Source: Pedobacter aquatilis
Lineage (GTDB): Bacteria > Bacteroidota > Bacteroidia > Sphingobacteriales > Sphingobacteriaceae
NCBI RefSeq assembly: GCF_030409415.1
Contig: NZ_JAUFPW010000030.1
Location: 1-64,000, forward strand
DNA length: 64,000 nucleotides
Direction of reading: 5' to 3'
Made by a program: the position numbers and the translations under genes. The notes beneath the pieces were generated by a model that saw nothing but the letters and a program-made list of their open reading frames with translations, did not search any database and had not been told where the DNA came from. Below are positions 25,759 through 34,271 of the stretch, piece by piece. Each line of letters begins with the position of its first letter. Within the stretch, counting starts at the first letter, position 1.

Positions 25759-26529
25759 TTATTCAAGCTCTATCCAAACCGGGCCGTGGTCACTAGTTTT
25801 TACCCATCCTCTAACTTGCCTATCAACTCCAGCAGCTTTTAACTTACCTAAAAGTTGCTCATTCAATAAAAAATGATCTATCCTTAATCCGGCATCTCTA
25901 CCGTATGCATTTCTAAAATAATCCCAAAATGTATAAATTTTATCATCAGGATAAAGTTTTCTCAAAGCATCTGTCCAACCTTGTGCAATTAAATTATGGA
26001 ATGCAGCCTTAACCTCGGTTCTAAAAAGTGCGTCATCAACCCATCTCTCAGGTTTATAAACATCAAAATCAGTTGGTATAATATTAAAATCTCCACAAAT
26101 AACAGTAGGTAACTTAAACTGCAAGAGTTTTGTTGCGTGTTTATTTAAACGCTCCATCCACGCCATTTTATAATCTAACTTTGGTCCGGGTGCGGGATTT
26201 CCATTTGGTAAATAAAGGCAGGCAATAACCACATCATCTACCATAGCTTCAATGTAGCGACTTTGCAAATCATCGTTATCGCCCGGCAAACCTCTTCTTA
26301 ATTCTTTTATTTGTTTACCTCTTGCAAGAATAGCAACGCCATTCCAGCTTTTTTGTCCATGCCAAATGGCACTATATCCTGCATCATTTATTGCTTCAAT
26401 AGGAAATTTTTCATCTGGTGCTTTTAATTCCTGCAGGCAAACAACATCGGGTTTAGTTTCATCTAACCAACGTAACAACACTGGCAAACGCCCATTTACG
26501 CCATTTACATTATAGGTAGCTATCCTCAT
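25759..26529 (-). CDS. xth: Exodeoxyribonuclease III (AP endonuclease)
   Basis: 256 residues of the EEP nuclease family. It shows the metal-binding N-terminus (ATYNVNGVNGR), catalytic LQELKAPDE, CGDFNI and the C-terminal SDHGPV His-Asp pair. It cuts DNA at abasic sites and trims 3' ends in base-excision repair. The length is typical. Confidence 0.94.
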   Translation of the reverse strand: MRIATYNVNGVNGRLPVLLRWLDETKPDVVCLQELKAPDEKFPIEAINDAGYSAIWHGQKSWNGVAILARGKQIKELRRGLPGDNDDLQSRYIEAMVDDVVIACLYLPNGNPAPGPKLDYKMAWMERLNKHATKLLQFKLPTVICGDFNIIPTDFDVYKPERWVDDALFRTEVKAAFHNLIAQGWTDALRKLYPDDKIYTFWDYFRNAYGRDAGLRIDHFLLNEQLLGKLKAAGVDRQVRGWVKTSDHGPVWIELE

Positions 26530-26614
26530 TTCATTAATATTTCAGGTACAATGTACAATACAAATTATTCGATGTAGCGTTATCGCATTACAGTACGTTT
26601 CTAACAACAAAAAC

Positions 26615-26743
26615 ATGATGAAAAATAAAAGGCTATTATTGCTGAAAACAATTACTGGAATTTTAATTATTGTAACAATAATACATGTTATTAAAATTGT
26701 TTACAATAATCCAACGCTTAGCAAAGTAATTCAAAATCATTAA
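26615..26743 (+). CDS. Tiny single-helix membrane peptide (putative)
   Basis: 42 codons from ATG 26615. A basic start (MMKNKR) is followed by one hydrophobic helix (about 7-29: LLLLKTITGILIIVTIIHV) and a short polar end. It lies between the divergent exonuclease gene and the convergent msrA. No family is recognised. The amphipathic layout is convincing for a small membrane peptide, but the ORF is short enough to be chance. Confidence 0.35.
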   Translation: MMKNKRLLLLKTITGILIIVTIIHVIKIVYNNPTLSKVIQNH

Positions 26744-26761
26744 TCCCAACGGATAAAAACA

Positions 26762-27253
26762 TTAAGATAATTTCCAATTTGGTCTCTCGAAATGGCAAGT
26801 GTAGCCATAAGGTACCTTTTGAAGATAATCTTGATGGTCTTCTTCTGCGTTCCAAAATTCTGTAGCTGGTACAATTTCGGTAATAATTTTACCAGGCCAA
26901 ACTCCAGAAGCATCCATTTCTTCGATTAATTGTTTTGCGGTAACTTCCTGTTCTGGATTTAAATAAAAAATTGCAGAACGATATGATGTCCCTACATCAT
27001 TCCCTTGCCTGTTTTTAGTTGTCGGATCATGAATTTGAAAAAAATATTCAAGTAATTTTCGATAAGATAATACAGACGAATCAAATGTAATTTCTATTCC
27101 TTCGGCATGGGTTCCATGATTTCTATAAGTTGCGTTAGGAACATCTCCTCCGGTGTAACCCACCACTGTAGATTCTACGCCAGGTAAATGCCTTATAAGT
27201 TCTTCTACGCCCCAAAAACATCCGCCTGCCAATATTGCTTTTTCAATTCCCAT
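26762..27253 (-). CDS. msrA: Peptide methionine-S-sulfoxide reductase
   Basis: 163 residues. The catalytic GCFWG (Cys12) is near the start, and the core includes [21 protein letters not shown]. It repairs oxidised methionine using thioredoxin. There is no MsrB domain and no second or third recycling cysteine near the C-terminus, where the chain ends at NWKLS, so it may be a one-cysteine type or recycle differently. Confidence 0.94.
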   Translation of the reverse strand: MGIEKAILAGGCFWGVEELIRHLPGVESTVVGYTGGDVPNATYRNHGTHAEGIEITFDSSVLSYRKLLEYFFQIHDPTTKNRQGNDVGTSYRSAIFYLNPEQEVTAKQLIEEMDASGVWPGKIITEIVPATEFWNAEEDHQDYLQKVPYGYTCHFERPNWKLS

Positions 27254-27387
27254 AATTTTATATTTTATTTATGAAGGTACAAAGCGATAAAATCTTAAAC
27301 AAATGGAGATACTTGTAATTACACTCTTTGGACAATTTTACGAAGAAATACGTTTTGTAAAGAGGAGTTGAAAAATGTATTGGATAC

Positions 27388-27419
27388 AAAAAAAGGAAAT
27401 CTTTCGATTTCCTTTTTTT
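27388..27419 (-). terminator. Terminator of the tRNA-Ser transcript
   Basis: AAAAAAAGGAAATC and GATTTCCTTTTTTT pair perfectly around TTTC, 6 bp past the tRNA 3' end; symmetric enough to act on both strands. Confidence 0.85.
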
Positions 27420-27425
27420 GTTGAG

Positions 27426-27510
27426 CGGAAAGCGAGGGATTCGAACCCCCGGACCTATGACAGTCAACAGTTTTCAAGACTGCCGCATTCGACCACTCTG
27501 CCAGCTTTCC
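27426..27510 (-). tRNA. tRNA-Ser (anticodon UGA)
   Basis: The 85-base cloverleaf has acceptor arms GGAAAGC/GCTTTCC, a type-II long variable arm, T loop GGTTCGAATCC and an anticodon loop CTTGAAA with anticodon TGA. Discriminator base G is typical of serine. CCA is not encoded. A promoter box ends 5 bp before its 5' end and a terminator follows. Confidence 0.95.
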
Positions 27511-27514
27511 GCTG

Positions 27515-27546
27515 CAAAAGTAATCATCTAATCGATATCTGCACAA
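27515..27546 (-). promoter_or_regulatory. Promoter of tRNA-Ser
   Basis: Minus strand: TTG (27546-27544), 21-bp spacer, TACTTTTG (27522-27515), then 4 nt to the tRNA 5' end. It fixes the start position relative to TAnnTTTG and helps judge the other promoters in this window. Confidence 0.7.
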
Positions 27547-27754
27547 TTAAATATAAGATTAATCGTACTTTTCTTATAATATTATGATTATCAAGCACAA
27601 TATTTTGTTTTTTTTGAAACGTTATAGAATTTGTCAATAAACCATTATCGTAAGCGCTAAAATCTAAAAATGTATTAGAATTTTTTTTCACTCTGTAGAT
27701 TAAGTAGTTACAATTTCTTAACAATAACTAATTAAAAAGAGCAGGAAAAGGCTG

Positions 27755-27968
27755 TAATTTTGTAATTATGGCAAATCAGAATATTAGCAAACTACTACAA
27801 AATAAGATAGAGTTATTAAAAGTTGAAGTTGAAAATGCTCAATTAGAATTAAGAAAGTGGGAAACAATGGCAGATGAATACAATGCGCAGCCAGATAAAT
27901 TTGAGCTTATTGCCACCTTACTTGTGGGCGAAACCGCAGAGAATAAAAAATCGCGAAAAAAGGTTTAA
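27755..27968 (+). CDS. Small coiled-coil protein, unknown function (CDS 27768-27968)
   Basis: The coding part is 27768-27968, 66 residues. The N-terminal half is a likely coiled-coil helix (KIELLKVEVENAQLELRKWE) and the C-terminus is basic (NKKSRKKV). A -7 box TAATTTTG at 27755-27762 ends 5 nt before the ATG, so the message should be leaderless or nearly so. The promoter is included in this span. No family is recognised. Confidence 0.6.
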
Positions 27969-28027
27969 TACTTTTAAAAAGAATAATTGCTATGCATCGG
28001 AATAGTAATTAATTAAAATAAAAGATG

Positions 28028-28309
28028 TTAAGCACTTACGCTGATTGTTTCGCAATTAAAACGAAGATGCTCTAAAGAAACTCCATCATTATTTAAGATG
28101 AATATTTCTAGTGGGTGACTAAAATCTACCAAGGCGCCCAGCTTTGGCATAAGGCTAGATGTAAATGCATATGCATCAGCTTTTTCTAAAAGTTGAATAA
28201 AAACTAATCTTTCATTCATATGCCTTGCGGCTTCGATAAAACCCGGCCACTCTAACTTTATTTTATCAATAAAAGCATGGGTATTGTGTCTTTGTATCAA
28301 TCTATTCAT
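28028..28309 (-). CDS. Small 'EWPG' family protein, copy B, unknown function
   Basis: 93 residues from ATG 28309; the frame is open to 28345, but this start matches copy A at 25356-25646. Shared signatures are KIK-x-EWPG-x2-E and LVDFS-x-P, and the DG near the end. The N-terminal 15 residues are charged. Function unknown. The two copies lie 2.4 kb apart on the same strand, with exonuclease III, msrA and tRNA-Ser between them. Confidence 0.6.
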   Translation of the reverse strand: MNRLIQRHNTHAFIDKIKLEWPGFIEAARHMNERLVFIQLLEKADAYAFTSSLMPKLGALVDFSHPLEIFILNNDGVSLEHLRFNCETISVSA

Positions 28310-28525
28310 AGCGCTAATAAGATTATCTGCGAATATAAACACCAACGCTAATTAGTTTTTCTTCTATAATATTAAATGAAAAAAAAGTAATTGATATTTA
28401 TCATTCGTTATTTCGTAATACACACATTATTAAATATTTACCCTCAAAATAAACAAAAAAACTGCGATTTAGGCAGCTATTTAACAAAAGGGTAATAATA
28501 CGGTAGTATTAATTATACAATGTTT

Positions 28526-28796
28526 TAACTTTGTGTATATGGAAACTTCTAGCCAGATACACCTTTTAAAATTTTTCTTAAAAAAAATACATCAGCTGCG
28601 AGGATACGGAGATATGAATTCTTACATTTTAGCCTATGAGTATAAAAAAAATACTAATCTTTCTGAGCTAAAACTTAATAAGATTATAGTTGCCTTTTCA
28701 GCACCCAAAACCTGGTACTTTGGAAAAACTAAATTTATTGATGAGGTTGAAACACAAATTGATGTGTGCATAACTTATAAAAACTATTTTTCTTAA
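28526..28796 (+). CDS. Small hypothetical protein with leaderless promoter (CDS 28539-28796)
   Basis: Coding 28539-28796, 85 residues from ATG (GTG 28533 is inside the promoter). TAACTTTG at 28526-28533 is an exact -7 box, 5 nt before the ATG, the same spacing as the gene at 27768. The protein is basic and aromatic-rich (KFFLKKIHQLRGYGDMN), without a signal peptide or known motif. A lipoprotein gene starts 18 bp after its stop and may be co-transcribed. Confidence 0.55.
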
Positions 28797-28814
28797 GCTT
28801 GGTTATTTTGATTG

Positions 28815-29024
28815 ATGAATAGACTACTCATATTTCTTATGCTGTTTGTAATGATGAGCACCGGATGTAAAAAGAAATTTTGCGGTGTTATTTCTGCAAT
28901 AAGTACAGAGGTATCGCCAGCAGACGGTCAGCCTTTGTACAAAGTTTATTTGGAATCAGGCGAAATTGTCCCAATGAAATCTCGAGGAGGATTGCAAGTT
29001 GGGCAATCTTACTGTAACGATTAG
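28815..29024 (+). CDS. Small lipoprotein, unknown function
   Basis: 69 residues from ATG 28815 (TTG 28812 is also in frame). The signal peptide ends in a lipobox (MMSTGC), giving a mature part of about 52 residues with a further pair of cysteines (KKKFCG and SYCND) that could form a disulfide. The body resembles a small beta-barrel (PLYKVYLESGEIVPMKS) of OB or SH3 type, which is a guess. It lies 18 bp after a small hypothetical gene on the same strand. Confidence 0.65.
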   Translation: MNRLLIFLMLFVMMSTGCKKKFCGVISAISTEVSPADGQPLYKVYLESGEIVPMKSRGGLQVGQSYCND

Positions 29025-29199
29025 AAATCACTCATCTTTCTAATTTCATCTTTTTTAATAAATTCAATCACGGTCATTTCTTAGCGCCACTCTCTAAAAT
29101 CCGTATCCAATCATCTATTATTTGTAACAATTACTTCAAAAAAATACTGAAAGCAATTTTGTTTTTATATTTATTTGCTGAATAAATATTAAGGGCGCT

Positions 29200-30048
29200 A
29201 TGAATAATATTCTAAAAAGAAATCATGTAAATATTATTGGAAAAGGAGAAAAGGTTTTGATGATGGCTCATGGTTTCGGATGCGACCAAAGTACATGGAA
29301 ATTTATCACCAGCGCTTTTTTAGATGATTATAAAATTATTTTGTTTGATTACGTTGGCTCTGGAAAATCTGAAATAAATCAATATGATTACCATAAATAT
29401 TCATCTTTAGAAGGCTATGCTTGTGATGTAGTTGACATTATTGAAGTGCTCAAACTTAAAGACATCGTATTTATTGGACACTCTGTAAGCGCAATGATTG
29501 GTATGCTAGCAGCGATTCAAATTCCTGAAGCTATTAGTAAGCTTATTTTTATCGGACCGTCTCCTAAATATATAAATGAAAACGAATATTTCGGAGGATT
29601 TGAACGTGAACAAGTTGAAGGTTTATTTAAATATATGGCAGATGACTATATAGGTTGGAGTAAATATTTAGCTCCCAATGTTATGGGAAATTTAGAAAAT
29701 CCAGAACACGCAGAATTTTTGCAAGAATGTTTCGAATCTATGAATCCAAAAATTGCACTTGAATTTGCTATGGCAACCTTTAATTGTGATTATAGAAACA
29801 AATTACAAGAACTCAAAACAAAAAGCATAACTTTAATGAATGATAATGACATGATTGTACCATTACAGGTTGGTGATTTTATTAAAAGACATACGCCATA
29901 TAATACCTTACATTTATTAAATGCCACTGGTCATTATCCACATATAAGTGCTCCAGAAGAAACTATAAAAGCTATTAAATTGTATTTAAATGAAAAATCG
30001 AACAACACTCGTAATAGTCCGTTAGTTTCTCAATCAATTGATTTATAG
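29200..30048 (+). CDS. rsbQ: RsbQ/KAI2-like alpha/beta hydrolase
   Basis: 282 residues. The oxyanion region MAHGFGCDQSTW and the complete catalytic triad are visible: nucleophile Ser95 in GHSVS, Asp217 in MNDNDM and His245 in TGHYPH, at nearly the same positions as Ser96, Asp219 and His247 of B. subtilis RsbQ. There it supports the PAS-containing phosphatase RsbP in energy-stress signalling; plant relatives KAI2 and D14 perceive small butenolides. Here the neighbour 400 bp downstream is a PAS histidine kinase, so it may feed a ligand or product signal to that kinase (inference). Confidence 0.88.
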   Translation: MNNILKRNHVNIIGKGEKVLMMAHGFGCDQSTWKFITSAFLDDYKIILFDYVGSGKSEINQYDYHKYSSLEGYACDVVDIIEVLKLKDIVFIGHSVSAMIGMLAAIQIPEAISKLIFIGPSPKYINENEYFGGFEREQVEGLFKYMADDYIGWSKYLAPNVMGNLENPEHAEFLQECFESMNPKIALEFAMATFNCDYRNKLQELKTKSITLMNDNDMIVPLQVGDFIKRHTPYNTLHLLNATGHYPHISAPEETIKAIKLYLNEKSNNTRNSPLVSQSIDL

Positions 30049-30059
30049 AGATAAACCCA

Positions 30060-30260
30060 TTAATAAGTAGTTATAGTTGATGCAATTGCTATCGCATTTT
30101 TAAAATTGCTTTTACATTTTAAAAGATAGTCTTGATTAAGTAAATCATTTTTAAGCTGATATACCTCCTCACTTTGTGAATCATTAAAAAATACACTTTT
30201 TTTAAGCTTGGCTGTAAACCCAATTATAATTTCTGCTTCTAAATCTAAACTGTTTGTCAT
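30060..30260 (-). CDS. Small hypothetical protein
   Basis: 66 residues, acidic at the start and basic in the middle, with no motif or membrane segment I recognise. An AAGGA lies 4 nt upstream of the ATG, an unusually clear ribosome-binding site for this genome and the main support for it being real. It converges on the RsbQ-like gene. Confidence 0.4.
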   Translation of the reverse strand: MTNSLDLEAEIIIGFTAKLKKSVFFNDSQSEEVYQLKNDLLNQDYLLKCKSNFKNAIAIASTITTY

Positions 30261-30421
30261 TATCCTTTTTTATTTATTCCCGAATTTACAACAACCATTT
30301 AATTACTAGATTAACACAACATTAAATCTGAATAAACCTTAATCTAATTATATAAGATTTCGATTTAAATGATTTCTAAATTTGGTTACAGAAAATTTTA
30401 ACAGTTTCAATTCATTAATAA

Positions 30422-30455
30422 TTGTTATCAAATCGATAAGCAATTATTATATTTG
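30422..30455 (+). promoter_or_regulatory. Promoter of the multi-PAS kinase
   Basis: TTG (30422-30424), 23-bp spacer and TATATTTG (30448-30455). Only 9 nt separate the box from ATG 30465, so the leader is very short. The kinase has its own promoter separate from the RsbQ-like gene. Confidence 0.55.
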
Positions 30456-30464
30456 TTAAAGTTT

Positions 30465-32438
30465 ATGACTCATCTTAGAAATAATTCTGCTACAAACTTT
30501 AGCGATGATAAGCTTCTAGAAGTTCTTCAAAACACACAAGAAGCCACTGCAATTTACACAAGTGAAGATTTATTTATCCGCTTTGCGAATAATGCTATGC
30601 TTAACATTTGGGGAAAAGATCGCTCTATTGTAGGTAAACATTTTGAAGAAGCTATTCCAGAAATTGTTGGTCAGCCATTTACTGCTATTCTGCAAAATGT
30701 ATGGCGAACTGGTGTTAGTTATTATGCATCTGATACGCCAGCAGATATTATTGTTGATGGGGAGTTGCAAACTTTTTATTTCGATTTTGAGTACAGAGCA
30801 ATGCTCGATGAAAATCAGAAAACATATTGCATCATTCATACGGCTAGAGATGTATCACAAAGAAGGGCATCTCTGCTTTTAATAAGTGAGAAAGAAGAGC
30901 AAGCCCAAGCCATTAATGAAGAAATGGCTGCAACGGTTGAAGAACTCCTATCTACAAATGAAGAACTTAACAAATCAATGGTTCTTCTTGCTGATAGCAG
31001 AGAGCATATCCGTACCATAATTGAGCAAGCTCCGGTAGGTATTTGTGTGCTTGAAGGCGATGATTTGGTTATTGAAATTGCCAATAAAACGATTTTAAAT
31101 ATTTGGGGACGAAAAGAATCAGAAGTTTTAGGAAAGCCGCACGAGCTTGCCAGACCTGAGCTTAAAGGACAGCCAGTTAACGAATGGTTAAGAAGCGTTT
31201 ACGAAACTGGAATCCCAAAAATTAATAATGTATTTAGAGTAATGCTTTACCAGGAAAATGGATTGCGTGAAGCATTTGTAAATTCAATTTATCAACCAAT
31301 TATATCATCATCCGGACAAATAACTGGCGTTTTGGTTATTTTAGAAGAGATTACCAAACAGATATTAGATTCTTTTGAGCACGAAAAAGCTCAACAAATG
31401 CTTTCTTTAGCTGTAGATGCCGGAGAATTAGGAACCTTTTATTATGAGCCGGCCAGTAATCTTTTCTCTGGAAATGAGCTATTAAGAAACTGGTTCGGAC
31501 TTTCAAGTAATGAAAAAATGGACTTAAGTAATGCTTTCGCTGCCATTTACGATGATGACAAAGATTATGTTGCCAAAGCAATTTCTGAAGCGCTGATACA
31601 AGAGCATGGTGGTCGTTATGCTATTGATTATCGTTTAAAACCCAATTCATCAGCAGAAATTAGAACTGTACAAGCTATAGGACGAACAACATTTGATAAA
31701 AATGGTAATGCGGTGAGTTTAAATGGAACTTTACGAGATATTACTGAGCAAAAAAAAGACGAACAGCGTAAAGATGACTTTATTAGCATGGTAAGCCATG
31801 AATTAAAAACTCCTTTAACATCTTTAAATGCATATATACAAGTTTTACAACGAACTGCAATTAAGCAAGAAGATGAAGCATTAAATAACGTTTTGGGTAA
31901 GGCACTAAAACAAATACGAAGTATGACATCCATGATTAATGGATTCTTAAATGTTTCGAGGTTAGAATCAGGGAAAATGTTAATTGAAATTTCTTCCTTT
32001 AGTGTTAAAGAATTATTTAATGAGTTAGAATCAGAACTTCAATCAACAATTCATACTCATCCGCTGGAATTTGAGTTAACTAGTGATATTTACCTAAATG
32101 CCGACAGAGATAAAATAGCCCAGGTTATACAAAATCTGGTTGGAAATGCGGTGAAATATTCTCCAATGGGTTCTACGATTACCATTAGGTATGAAGTAAA
32201 TAATAATGAAGTTGTTTTCTCAATACAAGATAGAGGGATGGGAATTTCTGCCGAAGACCACGAACATATATTTGAGCGTTATTACAGGGTAAAAAACCAG
32301 CACATGGGTTCTATTGCCGGCTTTGGGATTGGCCTATATCTGTGCAAAGAAATCGTAGAAAGACATGGAGGTACTATCTGGTTAAACAGCGAGTGGGAAA
32401 AAGGTACTACATTCTTCTTTAAATTGTTGCAAGCTTAA
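30465..32438 (+). CDS. Multi-PAS sensor histidine kinase
   Basis: 657 residues, soluble. Three PAS domains follow in order (about 14-135, 180-300, 305-430), with a coiled helix between the first two (EKEEQAQAINEEMAATVEELL). The kinase core has ISMVSHELKTPLTSL (H-box), QVIQNLVGNAVKYSP (N-box), DRGMG and GFGIGLYLCKEI. TTG 30453 overlaps the promoter, so ATG 30465 is chosen. No response regulator is adjacent. The RsbQ-like hydrolase upstream makes a ligand-sensing PAS plausible. Confidence 0.91.
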   Translation: MTHLRNNSATNFSDDKLLEVLQNTQEATAIYTSEDLFIRFANNAMLNIWGKDRSIVGKHFEEAIPEIVGQPFTAILQNVWRTGVSYYASDTPADIIVDGELQTFYFDFEYRAMLDENQKTYCIIHTARDVSQRRASLLLISEKEEQAQAINEEMAATVEELLSTNEELNKSMVLLADSREHIRTIIEQAPVGICVLEGDDLVIEIANKTILNIWGRKESEVLGKPHELARPELKGQPVNEWLRSVYETGIPKINNVFRVMLYQENGLREAFVNSIYQPIISSSGQITGVLVILEEITKQILDSFEHEKAQQMLSLAVDAGELGTFYYEPASNLFSGNELLRNWFGLSSNEKMDLSNAFAAIYDDDKDYVAKAISEALIQEHGGRYAIDYRLKPNSSAEIRTVQAIGRTTFDKNGNAVSLNGTLRDITEQKKDEQRKDDFISMVSHELKTPLTSLNAYIQVLQRTAIKQEDEALNNVLGKALKQIRSMTSMINGFLNVSRLESGKMLIEISSFSVKELFNELESELQSTIHTHPLEFELTSDIYLNADRDKIAQVIQNLVGNAVKYSPMGSTITIRYEVNNNEVVFSIQDRGMGISAEDHEHIFERYYRVKNQHMGSIAGFGIGLYLCKEIVERHGGTIWLNSEWEKGTTFFFKLLQA

Positions 32439-32493
32439 TAAGCTTAACTCAGAATTTGTATAACTTCTTCCCCATCGATATTTAATTATTCTA

Positions 32494-34125
32494 CTACAAT
32501 TCAATATCTTTTAAGTTGTTCATTTTCTTGTAAGCTAAAAATCCTTTTATATCTTCAAAATGTTCGCGAACACGTTTATTTCCGAACTCAAAAACTTTTT
32601 TAGCCAGCCCGTCTAAGAAATCCCTATCGTGTGATACCAGAATTAAAGTACCATCAAAATCTTTTAAGGCATCTTTAATGATGTCTTTTGTTTTCATATC
32701 CAGGTGGTTGGTTGGCTCATCGAGGATTAAAACGTTAACCGGCTCAAGCAATAGTTTAATCATTGCTAAACGGGTTTTCTCTCCACCAGATAACACTTTT
32801 ACTTTTTTTGTAGTATCATCTCCACTAAACATAAAAGCGCCTAAAAGATCTTTAATTTTTATGGTTCCATCGGTTAAAGGAATCTGGTCGATAGTATCAA
32901 ATACAGTTAAATTTTCATCTAATAATGCTGCCTGGTTTTGAGCAAAATATCCAATTTTAGCATTATGACCAACTTTCAAACTTCCTTCAAAGTCTATTTC
33001 ACCCATAATAGCTTTAATCATCGTTGATTTACCTTCTCCGTTTTTACCTACAAAAGCAACTTTTTCGCCTCTCTCAATAACCATGGATGCTTTTTCAAAA
33101 ACGACATGATCGCCGTATTTTTTAGTAAGTTCTTCTACCATTACCGGATATTGGCCGGAACGTGGAGATGGTGGAAATTTTAAACGCAATGCTGATGTAT
33201 CAACCTCATCAATTTCAATAACTTCGAGTTTTTCGAGCATTTTTACACGCGATTGAACCTGTAGTGTTTTTGAATAAGTCCCTCTAAACCTGTCGATAAA
33301 CTCCTGATTATCGGCAATAAAGCGTTGTTGTTCTTCATAAGCCTTTAGCTGATGTACGCGGCGCTCAGCTCTCAATTGCAGATAATGAGTATATTTTGCC
33401 TTATAATCATATATTCTACCCATTGTAACTTCAATCGTTCGATTGGCTATGTTATCTACAAATGCCCTATCGTGTGAGATTACCATTACAGCTTTAGCCG
33501 AATTTATCAGAAAATCTTCAAGCCATTGGATACTCTCTATATCCATGTGGTTTGTCGGCTCATCGAGCAAAATAAGATCAGGTTTTTTTAATAAAATTTT
33601 TGCCAATTCAATCCGCATACGCCATCCACCAGAAAATTCTGATGTTTGACGATTAAAATCTTTGCGTTCAAAACCCAAACCTTTTAATACTTTTTCTACT
33701 TCTGCATCATAATTAGTTTCCTCTATCGAATAAAATTTCTCGCTAAGCTCAGATACACGCTCTATAAGTTTCATGTAATCATCACTATCGTAATCAGTAC
33801 GAATCGTAAGCTGTTCATTTAATTCATCAAGTTCCTTTTGCATGTTGTTTACTTCAGCAAAAGCTTTCATTGTTTCTTCGAAAACAGTTACATTATCTTG
33901 CGTAAGTAAATGTTGTGGTAAATAAGCTATAACTGCGTCTTTTGGTCCGGTAACATTCCCAGATGTTGGTTTAGCAACATCTGCAATAATTTTTAAAATG
34001 GTCGATTTCCCTGCGCCATTTTTACCCATTAGGGCAATTTTATCATTTTCGTTGATGGAAAAAGTTACATCACTAAAAAGGGTGCTTCCGCCGAATGAAA
34101 CGGAGATATTATTTACATTAATCAC
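32494..34125 (-). CDS. ABC-F family ATPase (ribosome-associated type)
   Basis: 543 residues with two ABC domains joined by a linker of about 80 residues (RAERRVHQLKAYEEQQRF), and no membrane domain. Both Walker A motifs (GKNGAGKS and GKNGEGKS), both signatures (FSGGWRMR and LSGGEKTR) and both Walker B (LLDEPTNHMD and ILDEPTNHLD) are intact. ABC-F proteins act on ribosomes in translation control or antibiotic protection. No resistance context is present, so a housekeeping role similar to YbiT or Uup is more likely. Confidence 0.93.
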   Translation of the reverse strand: MINVNNISVSFGGSTLFSDVTFSINENDKIALMGKNGAGKSTILKIIADVAKPTSGNVTGPKDAVIAYLPQHLLTQDNVTVFEETMKAFAEVNNMQKELDELNEQLTIRTDYDSDDYMKLIERVSELSEKFYSIEETNYDAEVEKVLKGLGFERKDFNRQTSEFSGGWRMRIELAKILLKKPDLILLDEPTNHMDIESIQWLEDFLINSAKAVMVISHDRAFVDNIANRTIEVTMGRIYDYKAKYTHYLQLRAERRVHQLKAYEEQQRFIADNQEFIDRFRGTYSKTLQVQSRVKMLEKLEVIEIDEVDTSALRLKFPPSPRSGQYPVMVEELTKKYGDHVVFEKASMVIERGEKVAFVGKNGEGKSTMIKAIMGEIDFEGSLKVGHNAKIGYFAQNQAALLDENLTVFDTIDQIPLTDGTIKIKDLLGAFMFSGDDTTKKVKVLSGGEKTRLAMIKLLLEPVNVLILDEPTNHLDMKTKDIIKDALKDFDGTLILVSHDRDFLDGLAKKVFEFGNKRVREHFEDIKGFLAYKKMNNLKDIEL

Positions 34126-34148
34126 AATTGGGCATATTAAATTTGCGG

Positions 34149-34181
34149 CAAAGATAAAATAAAGAGAATGAATTAAAGCAA
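34149..34181 (-). promoter_or_regulatory. Promoter of the ABC-F gene
   Basis: Minus strand: TTG (34181-34179), 22-bp spacer, TATCTTTG (34156-34149), 23 nt before the start codon. Confidence 0.55.
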
Positions 34182-34271
34182 CGGACTATTTATTTCCAAT
34201 GCAATGTGTAGCTTCATTTTTACAGGATATTTTTCAAACAACACTTATTTTTAGCAAAAAAAAATCAACCT

